The translations under genes and the position numbers were made by a program. From Rhodobacteraceae bacterium HTCC2083 (GTDB taxonomy: Bacteria; Pseudomonadota; Alphaproteobacteria; Rhodobacterales; Rhodobacteraceae), in the NCBI GenBank assembly GCA_000156115.1, contig DS995276.1, forward strand, positions 748,017 through 812,016: DNA of 64,000 nt, given 5' to 3'. Shown here piece by piece: positions 1 through 8,375 of this stretch. The notes under the pieces were generated by a model. That model ran no database searches. It worked only from the letters and a program-made list of their open reading frames with translations, and was not told the DNA's origin. The stretch's first letter is position 1. The number at the start of each line of letters is the position of its first letter.

Positions 1-1
1 C

Positions 2-328
2 ATCGTCGATGCGGGGCCAGATGTGGCCGACATGTGGATCGCAGATCGCTGCGGCCCTGCGGATGTGGTGGTGACGGGCGACATCCCACTGGCCGCCAAA
101 TGCGTCGAGGCGGGTGCAGAGGTGTTGCAACACAACGGGGATCGGTTCACCGCGGCCAACATCGGGCAACGCTTGGCGATGCGTGATTTGATGGCCGATC
201 TGCGCGAAGCCAATCCGCTGGGTGCGGGGGGTGGTGGCAAACCCTTTTCCAAAACCGACCGCTCCCGATTTCTAGATTCTTTAGAACGCGCTTTAAGGGC
301 TGCAAAAGGAAAATCGCATGACAGTTGA
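2..328 (+). CDS. YaiI/YqxD family (UPF0178, DUF188) protein, 5' end outside window
   Basis: Only the C-terminal part (about 108 residues) is present; the frame is open to the first base of the window, so the true start lies upstream. The visible segment has the family pattern VDAGPDVADMWIA, then VVTGDIPLA, and a Gly-rich stretch ahead of a basic C-terminus ending in RALRAAKGK. This is a PIN-like small protein family of unknown biochemical role. Its stop overlaps the start of the next gene by 11 bases, so the two are probably co-transcribed. The family assignment comes from overall resemblance. Confidence 0.85.
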   Translation: MVDAGPDVADMWIADRCGPADVVVTGDIPLAAKCVEAGAEVLQHNGDRFTAANIGQRLAMRDLMADLREANPLGAGGGGKPFSKTDRSRFLDSLERALRAAKGKSHDS

Positions 329-938
329 GGCGGTTGTTTTTGATATTGGAAACGTGCTGATCGAATGGCAACCAGAGCGCTACTATGACAGCGTCATTGG
401 CGAGGCGCGTCGCCGCACTGTGTTCGAGACCGTGGATCTCCATGCAATGAATGATCGTGTGGATCGCGGCGAAAACTTTTACGATGTGATTTATGAAACG
501 GCCGATCAATATCCCGAGTTGCGCGACGATATTCGCATTTGGCATGACAATTGGATCGAGATGGCCAGCCCCCCAATCACACATTCCGTGCGACTATTAC
601 AGGCCTTGCGCGCGAAACAGGTGCCCGTGTTTGCTTTAACAAATTTTGGTGTTGAAACATTCGAGATTGCCCAAGGAACCTATGATTTCTTGAATGCATT
701 TGATCGAGCGTATGTGTCTGGCCATATGAAAGTGATCAAACCCGATGCGGAAATCTATGAGCAACTTGAGACTGATTGCGGCGTTGCGCCTGCGAGTTTG
801 CTGTTTGCAGATGATCGGCTCGAAAACATAGAGGCCGCCGCTGCCCGCGGTTGGCAAACGCATTTGTTTGAAGGCCCCAGTGGTTGGGCCGCGCGATTGG
901 TTGGCGCTGGATTGTTAAGCGAGGTGGAGGCACAATGA
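318..938 (+). CDS. HAD-superfamily hydrolase (HAD-IA type)
   Basis: A 206-residue HAD phosphatase-like protein. Motif I is FDIGNVL with the nucleophile Asp at residue 9; the usual second Asp is replaced by Gly, as in the YihX and epoxide-hydrolase-N-terminal subgroup. Motif II is LTNFG near residue 112, motif III the Lys of VIKPD, and motif IV LFADDRLEN near 160. The family cleaves small phosphate esters or C-halogen bonds; the substrate cannot be read here. The ATG at 318 follows AAAGGA at 305-310. The stop overlaps the next gene's ATG as ATGA, so the first three genes form one unit. Confidence 0.88.
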   Translation: MTVEAVVFDIGNVLIEWQPERYYDSVIGEARRRTVFETVDLHAMNDRVDRGENFYDVIYETADQYPELRDDIRIWHDNWIEMASPPITHSVRLLQALRAKQVPVFALTNFGVETFEIAQGTYDFLNAFDRAYVSGHMKVIKPDAEIYEQLETDCGVAPASLLFADDRLENIEAAAARGWQTHLFEGPSGWAARLVGAGLLSEVEAQ

Positions 939-1840
939 GTATTCAGATCGGTTTTGAAGATGGCGAAAAGGATCTCGATTGGATCGGTCTGACCGAGGCA
1001 TTGAAGGCTGGGCATAACCTGCCAAAAGCGGAGATTGCCGATACATTTCTCTATCGCGGTAAGGATACTTTGTTGAACCGGTCTGCTTGGATTGATGGTC
1101 TTGGCCTAACCGTGAAATGCGCTACGGTTTTTCCCGAAAATCCCAGCGCAGGCGTGCCGATGATCAACGGTGCGGTGTCTTTGTTTGATGACGCACATGG
1201 GCGACTTGAAGCGATTATTGATTTTCACTTGATCACAAAATGGAAGACGGCAGGCGACAGTTTGCTAGGCGCTTTACGTCTTGCGCGCCCTGACAGCCGC
1301 AAGATTTTGATCATCGGATCCGGCACAGTCGCGCGGTCCTTGCATGACGCTTATAGCGCTGGTTATCCCGAGGCGAAGTTCACCGTTTGGAGCCGCACGC
1401 ACGCGAATGCGGAGATGTTTGCCAAAGAGCGCGCCGCAGTCGTTGCTGATGATTTAGAGGTTGCTGCACGTGGCGCTGATATCATCACGAGTGCAACCAT
1501 GAGCACCGCGCCCGTCTTACGCGGGGACTGGTTACAGAACGGCCAGCACGTGGATCTGATCGGTGCATATCGGCTAGATATGCGAGAGGCGGATGATCGG
1601 GCTTTGCAGCGCGCGCGCGTGTTTGTCGATAGCTTCGACACAACTATTGGGCATATTGGCGAAGTGCAAATCCCGCTGGACAGCGGCGCGATTTCGCGGG
1701 CTGACTTGATTGCGGACTATTATTCTGATGCTGGGTTTGAGCGGCGCTCTGACGATGAGATTACACTGTTTAAGAATGGCGGTGGCGCTCATCTTGATTT
1801 GATGGTGAGCCGCTATGTGCTGGAGCGCTACGCCGGCTAG
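935..1840 (+). CDS. Ornithine cyclodeaminase / mu-crystallin family protein
   Basis: A 301-residue member of the OCD/mu-crystallin family, whose members include ornithine cyclodeaminase, alanine dehydrogenase and imine reductases. The N-terminal half has the family's short strand-rich fold (FPENPSAGVP, then a lid region), and the Rossmann part begins near residue 128 with IIGSGTVARSL. The conserved DLIGAYRLDMRE stretch is near 206. I chose ATG 935 because it overlaps the HAD stop (ATGA) and has GAGG just upstream; an upstream in-frame start at 884 would run into the HAD gene. The exact substrate is unknown. Confidence 0.88.
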   Translation: MSIQIGFEDGEKDLDWIGLTEALKAGHNLPKAEIADTFLYRGKDTLLNRSAWIDGLGLTVKCATVFPENPSAGVPMINGAVSLFDDAHGRLEAIIDFHLITKWKTAGDSLLGALRLARPDSRKILIIGSGTVARSLHDAYSAGYPEAKFTVWSRTHANAEMFAKERAAVVADDLEVAARGADIITSATMSTAPVLRGDWLQNGQHVDLIGAYRLDMREADDRALQRARVFVDSFDTTIGHIGEVQIPLDSGAISRADLIADYYSDAGFERRSDDEITLFKNGGGAHLDLMVSRYVLERYAG

Positions 1841-1869
1841 TCTATCCCATTGCCAAGCAATCGGACCGA

Positions 1870-1914
1870 GTGGGGGCCAGCCCCCACACCCCCAGAGTTT
1901 TTGGCAAGATGAAA
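1870..1914 (+). repeat. Dispersed GGGGGC...GCCCCC intergenic repeat, copy A
   Basis: An 8-bp G/C hairpin (1870-1877 with 1880-1887, 2-nt loop) is followed by a C-run and a degenerate tail with TTTTTGGCAAGAT. It lies between two convergent genes and could act as a terminator for both. It shares the plan of copies at 16315, 30106, 49304 and, partially, 39321. Confidence 0.6.
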
Positions 1915-1915
1915 T

Positions 1916-3157
1916 CTAGGCCGCTAGAGGGCGTTCGAGTTTTCTTTCTCTGATCAGAAGGTGGATGAGTGCGCTGAACGCGCCAACGCCGATGCCAACC
2001 CACCAAACCGCGGTGTAGCTACCGTAAATATCGTACATGCGACCACCGAGCCATACACCAAGAAAGCTACCAAGTTGGTGACTGAAAAAGACAATGCCAT
2101 AGAGCGTACCCATATAACGCAGCCCATAGATATGTGCGACGAGGCCGGATGTGAGCGGCACTGTGGCGAGCCAGAGCGATCCCATTGCAACCGAAAATAT
2201 GATGACTGATGTGGGTGTGATCGGGCTCATGATGAAGAGAATGGCGATGATTGTGCGGCCTGTGTAGATCCCCGCGAGCAGGTATTTCTTTGAGTAACGA
2301 TTACCAAGCCAGCCAGCAAAGAGCGTCCCGCCAATGTTGGCCACGCCGATAAGTGCGATGGCGAGTGCGCCGAGCGCGGAGGTCGTTGTGATGCCCCCCG
2401 CATGCAGCGCGCCACCAGGCAGGATCGGGCCACACATTTCAGTCACGAACGCCGGAAAATGCGCAGTGATGAAAGCGAGCTGATATCCACAGCTAAAGAA
2501 GCCGAGAAAGATGAACGTATAGGTCGGGTCTTTGAACGCGCCCTTGAGGACTTGGCCAAGGCTTTGTTCCAACTCTGCCTTGCTGGCCAATTGCGGAGCG
2601 CGCATGAAGGGAAGCAACATCAGCACTGCGAGGATCGCAGCGGCGAAGACGATGAATACGTTTTGCCATGGCATGAAACTGAGCAAGAGTTCAGCCGTTG
2701 GCGCACCCACGATTTGACCCGCACTTCCCGCCGCAGTCGCGATTGCCAGCGACATTGAGCGGTTCGCGTCAGAGCTCGCGCGCCCGACCACTGCGAGGAT
2801 CACACCAAAGCCTGTGCCCGCGATGCCGAAACCAACGAGGATTTCGAGCATCTGATGCGCTTCGGGCGTCACTGCGAAGGACGACAACACAAGGCCCGCC
2901 GCATAGATGAACGCACCCGCGATGATGGCTTTACGATCGCCTATCTTTTCCGCCAAAGCGCCGAAAATAGGCTGGCCAATGCCCCATGCAAGATTCTGGA
3001 TAGCAATGGCGAACGAAAACTCGGAGCGCATCCAATTGAATTCTGTCGCAATCGGGATTTGGAACACACCAAAGGAGGCGCGGATCGCGAAATTCACAAG
3101 AATGATGATGCAGCCGACGACTAAGACTGGCGTGAACAGATTACTTTGAGATTTCAT
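1916..3157 (-). CDS. Major facilitator superfamily (MFS) transporter
   Basis: A 413-residue polytopic inner-membrane protein with about 12 hydrophobic segments in two halves separated by a charged loop near residues 188-205. Loop 2-3 has GALAEKIGDRKA, the MFS motif A position, and the second half has GWLGNRYSKK at the matching place. The general look resembles oxalate/formate or monocarboxylate-type MFS carriers, but the substrate cannot be assigned. The ATG at 3157 has no strong ribosome site in front. It is convergent with the OCD-like gene and divergent from zapE. Confidence 0.88.
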   Translation of the reverse strand: MKSQSNLFTPVLVVGCIIILVNFAIRASFGVFQIPIATEFNWMRSEFSFAIAIQNLAWGIGQPIFGALAEKIGDRKAIIAGAFIYAAGLVLSSFAVTPEAHQMLEILVGFGIAGTGFGVILAVVGRASSDANRSMSLAIATAAGSAGQIVGAPTAELLLSFMPWQNVFIVFAAAILAVLMLLPFMRAPQLASKAELEQSLGQVLKGAFKDPTYTFIFLGFFSCGYQLAFITAHFPAFVTEMCGPILPGGALHAGGITTTSALGALAIALIGVANIGGTLFAGWLGNRYSKKYLLAGIYTGRTIIAILFIMSPITPTSVIIFSVAMGSLWLATVPLTSGLVAHIYGLRYMGTLYGIVFFSHQLGSFLGVWLGGRMYDIYGSYTAVWWVGIGVGAFSALIHLLIRERKLERPLAA

Positions 3158-3222
3158 TGTTCGTCTAATCCGACTGCTTACTGCGGAACGTTACGCTTTT
3201 TGTAAAGCGGGTCAATTGCCTG

Positions 3223-3257
3223 CCCTCTTTTCGCAAGGCCATTTGCGCGGTAGAGGG
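3223..3257 (+). promoter_or_regulatory. Hairpin covering the zapE ribosome-binding site
   Basis: CCCTCT (3223-3228) is complementary to AGAGGG (3252-3257), which is the Shine-Dalgarno run of zapE. Between them CGCAA (3232-3236) pairs with TTGCG (3243-3247), so the two stems stack. This may hold the start site closed in the leader. It is read by eye and no energy was computed. Confidence 0.4.
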
Positions 3258-3261
3258 GGGC

Positions 3262-4320
3262 ATGGAGACTTTATCGCAGATATATGCAGCGCGCGTCGCG
3301 AGTGGTGAATTAACCGCTGATCCCGTTCAGGAACTAGCGTTGACGCGGTTTGAGCGCATTCGTGTAGCGCTTGCGGAGCCTGTCAAAACTAGTTTTTTTC
3401 GTAAGGCACCTCCTCCACCAAAGGGCCTTTATCTTTGGGGGGGGGTCGGGCGCGGTAAATCGATGTTGATGGATATGTTTGTTGATGCTTCCCCTGTGCC
3501 CGCGCGGCGTGTGCATTTTCATGCGTTCATGCAGGAAATCCATGCGGGAATGCACAAGGCGCGCCAAGATAGTGTTGAGGATGCGCTACAACCCGTCGCG
3601 CAGGCGGTTAGCACTGATATCAAACTGCTCGCCTTTGACGAGATGCAGATCACGGATATCACGGATGCGATGATCGTTGGCCGCTTGTTTGAGATGCTCA
3701 TGCAGAGCGGCGTTGTAATTGTCACGACCTCAAACCGCGTGCCTGATGATCTTTATAAAGATGGTCTGAACCGCCAGTTGTTCTTACCCTTTATTGATCT
3801 TCTGAAGGACAAGATGGAAGTCGCGGAGCTCGCCAGTCCGACGGATTACCGTCAGGATAGAATGTCAGGATCACACGTCTTTTTTACGCCAAACGGGCCA
3901 GAGGCACGTGCGCAGATTGAAGAGATCTGGCAGCGGTTGACTGAAGGCAAGGCGAAACCGCTCGTGCTGATTGTACAGGGGCGCAAAGTGCGCTTGCCAG
4001 GGTTTCACAATGGTGTCGCGCGCGCGAAGTTCTTTGATCTATGCGGCGTACCCCTTGGACCTGCGGATTATCTGACTATAGCGGAGGCCGCGCGTGTGTT
4101 GGTGATAGAAGATATCCCTCGTCTGAGCCGTAACAACTTCAACGAAGCCAAACGTTTCGTGACGTTGATCGACGCGCTTTACGAGGCACGCGTGCAATTG
4201 ATCGCCTCCGCTGCGGCCACGCCAGAAATGCTATACGTCGAAGGCACTGGCACGTTTGAATTTGAACGTACCGCGAGCCGTTTGCGCGAAATGCAAAGTG
4301 CGGATTGGGGACGCGACTAG
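3262..4320 (+). CDS. zapE: Cell division protein ZapE (AFG1-like ATPase)
   Basis: A 352-residue P-loop ATPase of the AFG1/ZapE family, which in E. coli associates with the Z-ring late in division and in mitochondria (Afg1/LACE1) helps protein quality control. Walker A is GGVGRGKS at residues 60-67 and Walker B is LLAFDEMQ near 120; the family sequences RRVHFHAFM and VTTSNRVPDDLYKDGLNR are present, as is the C-terminal IPRLSRNNFNEAKRFVTLID. The length matches the family. ATG 3262 follows AGAGGGGGGC. It is a single gene, divergent from the MFS transporter and convergent with the PPOX gene. Confidence 0.93.
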   Translation: METLSQIYAARVASGELTADPVQELALTRFERIRVALAEPVKTSFFRKAPPPPKGLYLWGGVGRGKSMLMDMFVDASPVPARRVHFHAFMQEIHAGMHKARQDSVEDALQPVAQAVSTDIKLLAFDEMQITDITDAMIVGRLFEMLMQSGVVIVTTSNRVPDDLYKDGLNRQLFLPFIDLLKDKMEVAELASPTDYRQDRMSGSHVFFTPNGPEARAQIEEIWQRLTEGKAKPLVLIVQGRKVRLPGFHNGVARAKFFDLCGVPLGPADYLTIAEAARVLVIEDIPRLSRNNFNEAKRFVTLIDALYEARVQLIASAAATPEMLYVEGTGTFEFERTASRLREMQSADWGRD

Positions 4321-4324
4321 ATCC

Positions 4325-4927
4325 TTACCACATCCGTGGTTTGGCATATTCCGCGTATCCATCATCATAGGCTTTGCCATCAAACAACGCATCGCGTTCT
4401 TTCACAAAGTCACCCGCTGTGGGCACTTTGGTATCGCTGCCTAGACCTTGCCAGAGGCCCGAACGCATCAGCGCTTTGGCACATTGAAAATACATCTCAC
4501 CAATACTCATCACGACGACAGAGCGCGGCAGCTTGCCCTTTTTTTCAAAACGCGCGCAAGTGGCAGGATCTGTGGTGACAATCGCAATGCCGTTGATGCG
4601 CACAACATTGGTGCTAGAGGGGATCATGAACATCAGGCTGACCCGCTCGTCGCGTACAATATTGCGCAGGCTATCAATGCGATTGTTACCGAACCAATCG
4701 GGCAGCAGCACGGTTTGGTCGTCCAGTATCTCAACCACAGAGTTGTCATCGCCGCGCGGGCTGGCGTCCGTGCCTTCCGGCCCAACCGTAGAGATCACTA
4801 CAAAGCGGGAGGCTTCGATCCAAGCGCGGTAGTGTGGGGTCATTGTTGTGACCACTTTTTCAATCGAGCGCGGGACCGGTTTGCCGTAGATCGCTTCTAG
4901 CTCTGCGAGGGTCTTGATTGGGGTCAT
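4325..4927 (-). CDS. Pyridoxamine 5'-phosphate oxidase-fold FMN-binding protein (MSMEG_1061-like)
   Basis: A 200-residue split-barrel flavin-binding protein. After a short N-terminal helix it has RFVVISTVGPEGTDASPRGD near residue 45, the pattern of the PPOX-fold subgroup around MSMEG_1061, followed by LPDWFGNNRIDSLRNI and the ERVSLMFMIP strand. Members bind FMN or F420; the substrate is unknown. A longer reading starting at 4987 exists, but ATG 4927 has GGAGA five bases upstream and matches the family's usual start, so I chose it. It stops 4 bases from the convergent zapE stop. Confidence 0.85.
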   Translation of the reverse strand: MTPIKTLAELEAIYGKPVPRSIEKVVTTMTPHYRAWIEASRFVVISTVGPEGTDASPRGDDNSVVEILDDQTVLLPDWFGNNRIDSLRNIVRDERVSLMFMIPSSTNVVRINGIAIVTTDPATCARFEKKGKLPRSVVVMSIGEMYFQCAKALMRSGLWQGLGSDTKVPTAGDFVKERDALFDGKAYDDGYAEYAKPRMW

Positions 4928-5502
4928 ATCCGTCTCCACTGCGTGCGCTTTGCACTTGTTCATAGAGCGCCTTTGAAAGTAACGCAAAAAAGAAGGGACG
5001 ATGAACGCCCCCTCAAGTCTTTGCCTGTTATTAAGTCCCTTTGTCCGAACGCCGCTCGATGAGACGTTGGTCTTCGGAGGGATCTTAGATTTTAACTGTT
5101 TTGGGACATAACATCGCGCAACGTAAAACTCGTTAGCCGCATGTGTCGGTGCATTCGCATTCTCCCCAACGGACCAAATCTGTTCATGTGAGGCTGGCAG
5201 GCATCACGCGGGTCCGGTTAGGAATCAGCTATAAGCGAATCGATTCGTTCTAGTCAACATTCTGTGATTCGCAATTTGAACGCCACAAAATCTGGCGCGA
5301 TGTCTAATCAAGCCTCGGTGGAAATTGCAGGTTGGAGTGTGAGTACCGCAAGCCCTTGTTGCGACTCTAAAAAATCGAAAACAGGGTAAGAAGAAAAATT
5401 GGAAATCACAATGAAACAGCAAATTTGGACAGGCAAAGTCGCGCCGAAATTTATTTTCCGAAACGCTGCTTTCTCGAAGATTTGCCCAATCTTGCGGCAA
5501 CC
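4928..5502. other. Gene-poor spacer (575 bp) with short structured elements
   Basis: I see no convincing gene here. A 91-codon reverse frame (5225-5500) is rich in Phe and Cys and looks non-coding; a 34-codon forward frame at 5411 has no family resemblance. Visible structure: GGACC (5171-5175) can pair with GGTCC (5211-5215) around an inner GTGA/TCAC stem (5188-5191 with 5204-5207). A 12-bp perfect palindrome lies at 5236-5247, and four GANTC sites fall within 5222-5270. The region could hold the promoter of the PPOX gene or a small RNA. Confidence 0.45.
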
Positions 5503-6327
5503 CTACGGCATGCGATAATTCAACTGTTGACCAATTCGAAGCGTATTCGGATTTTGACGCAGCACAGGATTGTCTTGCAACAGCTGATCAGTCGCAAGGG
5601 CGGAGCCGTAGAGTTTAATCGCGATCAATGCCAATGTGTCACCCGATGAGACCGTATAGTTCTGCAATCCTGTATTCGCAGCGATTTTTGCGCGCGCCGC
5701 TTGCCGCCAGACGGTTGCGTTGTTGATCGCGACGGCCGGAGCACTTAGCGCAACGCGCATTTGCGAGGATGGCGCGCTGACAACCAGCGTACCATCCACG
5801 TGCCCCATGGAGCGACGCACGATCGAATTCAGAAGACTGCCCTGCTGGCCCGGTGCTTTGGACACATGCCCAATGCCGTTGAGCGCATTGAGCGTTTGCC
5901 AGCTCATATCACGAAGCTCCGGCGCAATTGCGTGTATGCTCGCTTGCGGCTGGACTGAGGGTTGCTGAAAAACTGTTGTAGCTTCAGCCAATGCATCACT
6001 CACCGCAGCATCGGTGTTTATAGGAGTCGCTAATGTCGCTTGCAAACCGTTCAAAATTACACCCGTGTCCGCCGCTTCCGGCGCGACTATGGGTTGAACA
6101 GATTGATCTGTTCCGCCCGCTTTCAATTCAGAGATGACATCATCAGGAATTGTTAGCAGTGTGTCTTCGCGTGGCTCATCGAGCACCTGCATTTGATTGC
6201 GACTGGTTTCAAGTAGAGCTTGCGGGTTTTGCTGATACGCAAAATCGTCCCGTGGCCCAGGTTGCAAGACAATGACTAGCAACGTTGAGATTGTGAAAAA
6301 GGCGAAAATTAAGAAGCCACGCATCAT
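5503..6327 (-). CDS. Membrane-anchored LysM domain protein
   Basis: A 274-residue protein with one N-terminal transmembrane or uncleaved signal segment (residues 3-21, LIFAFFTISTLLVIVL), a long low-complexity Ala/Thr/Gln-rich linker, and a C-terminal LysM domain (about 224-274: YTVSSGDTLALIAIKLYG ... LRIGQQL). LysM binds N-acetylglucosamine in peptidoglycan, so the protein probably sits in the inner membrane with its tail on the periplasmic wall. Two adjacent ATG codons (6327 and 6324) are possible starts. It follows the rhodanese-fold gene by 10 bases, so both are likely co-transcribed and may work together in the envelope. Confidence 0.85.
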   Translation of the reverse strand: MMRGFLIFAFFTISTLLVIVLQPGPRDDFAYQQNPQALLETSRNQMQVLDEPREDTLLTIPDDVISELKAGGTDQSVQPIVAPEAADTGVILNGLQATLATPINTDAAVSDALAEATTVFQQPSVQPQASIHAIAPELRDMSWQTLNALNGIGHVSKAPGQQGSLLNSIVRRSMGHVDGTLVVSAPSSQMRVALSAPAVAINNATVWRQAARAKIAANTGLQNYTVSSGDTLALIAIKLYGSALATDQLLQDNPVLRQNPNTLRIGQQLNYRMP

Positions 6328-6337
6328 GATCTGATTC

Positions 6338-6979
6338 TCACTTTGAAACCGTTAACCCAAAAATGTGCCACATCTGTAATCCACCCCGATAATAGAGGAT
6401 CTTTTGCGCCGGATATCCGGCATCCAGAAGCAGTTGCACAGCTTGGCGTGCCGTTGGCGACCAAGGACCATCGTCGAATACCAAAAGATCAAACGCACCC
6501 GAGAAATCCATCTGACCAAGCGCGCCTTTTGCACCGAGCGCCAGCAGAAGATCTTCACGGTACGGATTGTTTGTCACAAGCGTTGCAGCAGGCACAGAAA
6601 TAGCGCCCGGAATTGAGCCACCCGAAAACTCCGCAGGCAAACGCGCATCAACCAGCAGGCCGCTTCCCGTAGAGACGTTTTGCTGCATGAAAGTGAAGAC
6701 TTCGAGTTCACTGAGTGTCGCCACTCCCGGTGCCGCCGTCGCTGGTTCAATGCAATGCTCGGGGCATGTGCGCGTTGCTTGGGAATATCTGTTTGGTAAG
6801 GCTACATCCCCGTCAGCACCTCGACGGATGCTAAAGACTTGACCACCAAATTCAAATTCGACGCTGGTCAGACCGCGTGCAATATCTGCTACCGCACTTT
6901 GCGGTAATAGCAAAAGCGTTAGGGCGACCACACCGATGGCAGACGCTAAAGCGCCTTTGACTGACTTTATTTTACTCAT
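6338..6979 (-). CDS. Exported rhodanese-fold protein lacking the catalytic cysteine
   Basis: A 213-residue protein with a hydrophobic N-terminal export signal (about 10-32, ending AVA). It carries a rhodanese-like domain from about residue 90: LLVDARLPAEFSGGSIPGA is the classic entry motif, and the YPAQKILYYRGGLQMW end is also typical. The active-site loop reads LVFDDGPWSPTARQA; where active rhodaneses have Cys there is Asp. The only cysteines are RTCPEHC near 68-73, upstream of the domain. It resembles the PQQ-associated CXXCW-type rhodanese proteins but without that motif. It may be a binding rather than sulfur-transfer module. It precedes the LysM gene. Confidence 0.8.
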   Translation of the reverse strand: MSKIKSVKGALASAIGVVALTLLLLPQSAVADIARGLTSVEFEFGGQVFSIRRGADGDVALPNRYSQATRTCPEHCIEPATAAPGVATLSELEVFTFMQQNVSTGSGLLVDARLPAEFSGGSIPGAISVPAATLVTNNPYREDLLLALGAKGALGQMDFSGAFDLLVFDDGPWSPTARQAVQLLLDAGYPAQKILYYRGGLQMWHIFGLTVSK

Positions 6980-7100
6980 ACCTGCTCGAAACGTTTTTCC
7001 GTTTTCGTTGCGCTGAGGCTGAGCTTTTGCACTCTCGCGGTCAATGTATTACTATGATTATATTGTAGTCATAAAACAACCATAGGTCATTAAAAAATGG

Positions 7101-8375
7101 TCAGCCGTTCTCGCGTAAAATGTGTCCTGCGAGATAGAGCGATCCGCAAATCAAGACACGCGCCGTTGGGGTAGTTTTCGCGATTTGCGCCAATGCGTCC
7201 TGAACCGACTTGGCCTCTTGAGCAGGAATGCCTGCATTACGCGCAGCTTGGGCCGTAACGTCAGCCGGGAGCGTGTTGATCTCACCGGGAATATCGACAG
7301 CATGCAATTGCGCGACCTGCGCCGCGAGCGGGCGCATGTAGCCGCTTACATCCTTGGTATTCAGCATCCCGCAAATCACATGGGTGTCGCGCTTTGGCAG
7401 CTTGGCCAAAAGATCCGCAATCGCCAGCGCAGCGGCGGCATTGTGCCCCCCGTCCAACCACAGCTCGAGAGCGGGTGAGCGATCGGCCCAAGGCCCTATT
7501 TTCAAGCGTTGCATACGCGCAGGCCATTGTGCACCAGTCATCGCAGCCATACAGGCTTCTTCGCCAAATCCAAGCGTGCGCAAACCTGCAATCGCGGCCC
7601 CCGCGTTCTGCACTTGATGCCCCCCCAAAAGCGCAGGCATGGGCAGGTCCAGAAGACCCGTTTCATCCTGATAGATCAGACGATCACTTTCTGTGCTGAC
7701 GTGCCAGTGTTGCCCATACGCAAACACAGGCGCGCCTAGACGCGCAGCTTTGCCTTCTATCACCTCAAGGGCCGCGTCTTCCTGCGGGCCAACGATACAA
7801 GGCACACCGCGCTTTATGATGCCCGCCTTCTCACCAGCGATCTCTGGCAAAGTGTCGCCCAAGAATTGCTGGTGGTCGATGGACACAGGCGTTATGATCG
7901 TCAACGCAGGCGTATCAATCACGTTGGTCGCATCCACACGCCCGCCAAGGCCAACTTCCAGCAGCGTGAAGTCTGCCTTTTGGCGCGCAAAAGCGAGCAG
8001 AGCCGCGCAAGTGGTGATTTCGAAATAGGTGATGCTCTCGCCGCCATTGGCCTCGTAGCATTCATCTAAGATTTCGGCCAGATAGTCTTCGGTGATCAAC
8101 TCACCCGCGACACAAATACGTTCATGAAAACGCGCAAGATGGGGCGAAGTGTAGGCGTGGACGGATTTACCCGCGCCCTCAAGACCCGCGCGCATCATCG
8201 CTTGCGTGCTGCCTTTGCCATTAGTGCCTGCGATATGAATGACAGGTGGTAAGCGACGTTCCGGATTGCCCAGCGCGTTCAGCAAACGCTCGCATCGATC
8301 CAATACAAGGTCGATGACCTTGGGATGTAGTTTCATCATCCGATCAAGAATGACGTCCGATGTTGCTTGGTTCAC
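7101..8375 (-). CDS. folC: Bifunctional dihydrofolate synthase / folylpolyglutamate synthase
   Basis: A 424-residue cytosolic Mur-ligase-type enzyme that adds glutamate to dihydropteroate and to folates using ATP. The P-loop GTNGKGSTQAM lies near residues 50-60, the family patches YTSPHLARFHERI and TYFEITTCAALLAF follow, and the C-terminal domain contains LWLDGGHNAAAA. The start is GTG at 8375, overlapping the accD stop as GTGA; there is no other start nearby that would give a full-length protein. The accD-folC pairing is common in proteobacteria and implies one transcript from accD. Confidence 0.96.
   Translation of the reverse strand: MNQATSDVILDRMMKLHPKVIDLVLDRCERLLNALGNPERRLPPVIHIAGTNGKGSTQAMMRAGLEGAGKSVHAYTSPHLARFHERICVAGELITEDYLAEILDECYEANGGESITYFEITTCAALLAFARQKADFTLLEVGLGGRVDATNVIDTPALTIITPVSIDHQQFLGDTLPEIAGEKAGIIKRGVPCIVGPQEDAALEVIEGKAARLGAPVFAYGQHWHVSTESDRLIYQDETGLLDLPMPALLGGHQVQNAGAAIAGLRTLGFGEEACMAAMTGAQWPARMQRLKIGPWADRSPALELWLDGGHNAAAALAIADLLAKLPKRDTHVICGMLNTKDVSGYMRPLAAQVAQLHAVDIPGEINTLPADVTAQAARNAGIPAQEAKSVQDALAQIAKTTPTARVLICGSLYLAGHILRENG

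Noticed and set aside
2402-3149. Forward frames across the MFS gene
   Set aside because: They are antisense shadows; the reverse frame has the twelve membrane segments.
4928-4987. 20-residue N-terminal extension of the PPOX-fold gene
   Set aside because: ATG 4927 has GGAGA at proper distance and the extension is not family-like.
5225-5500. Reverse frame of 91 codons in the spacer
   Set aside because: Low-complexity Phe/Cys-rich, no ribosome site and no family resemblance.
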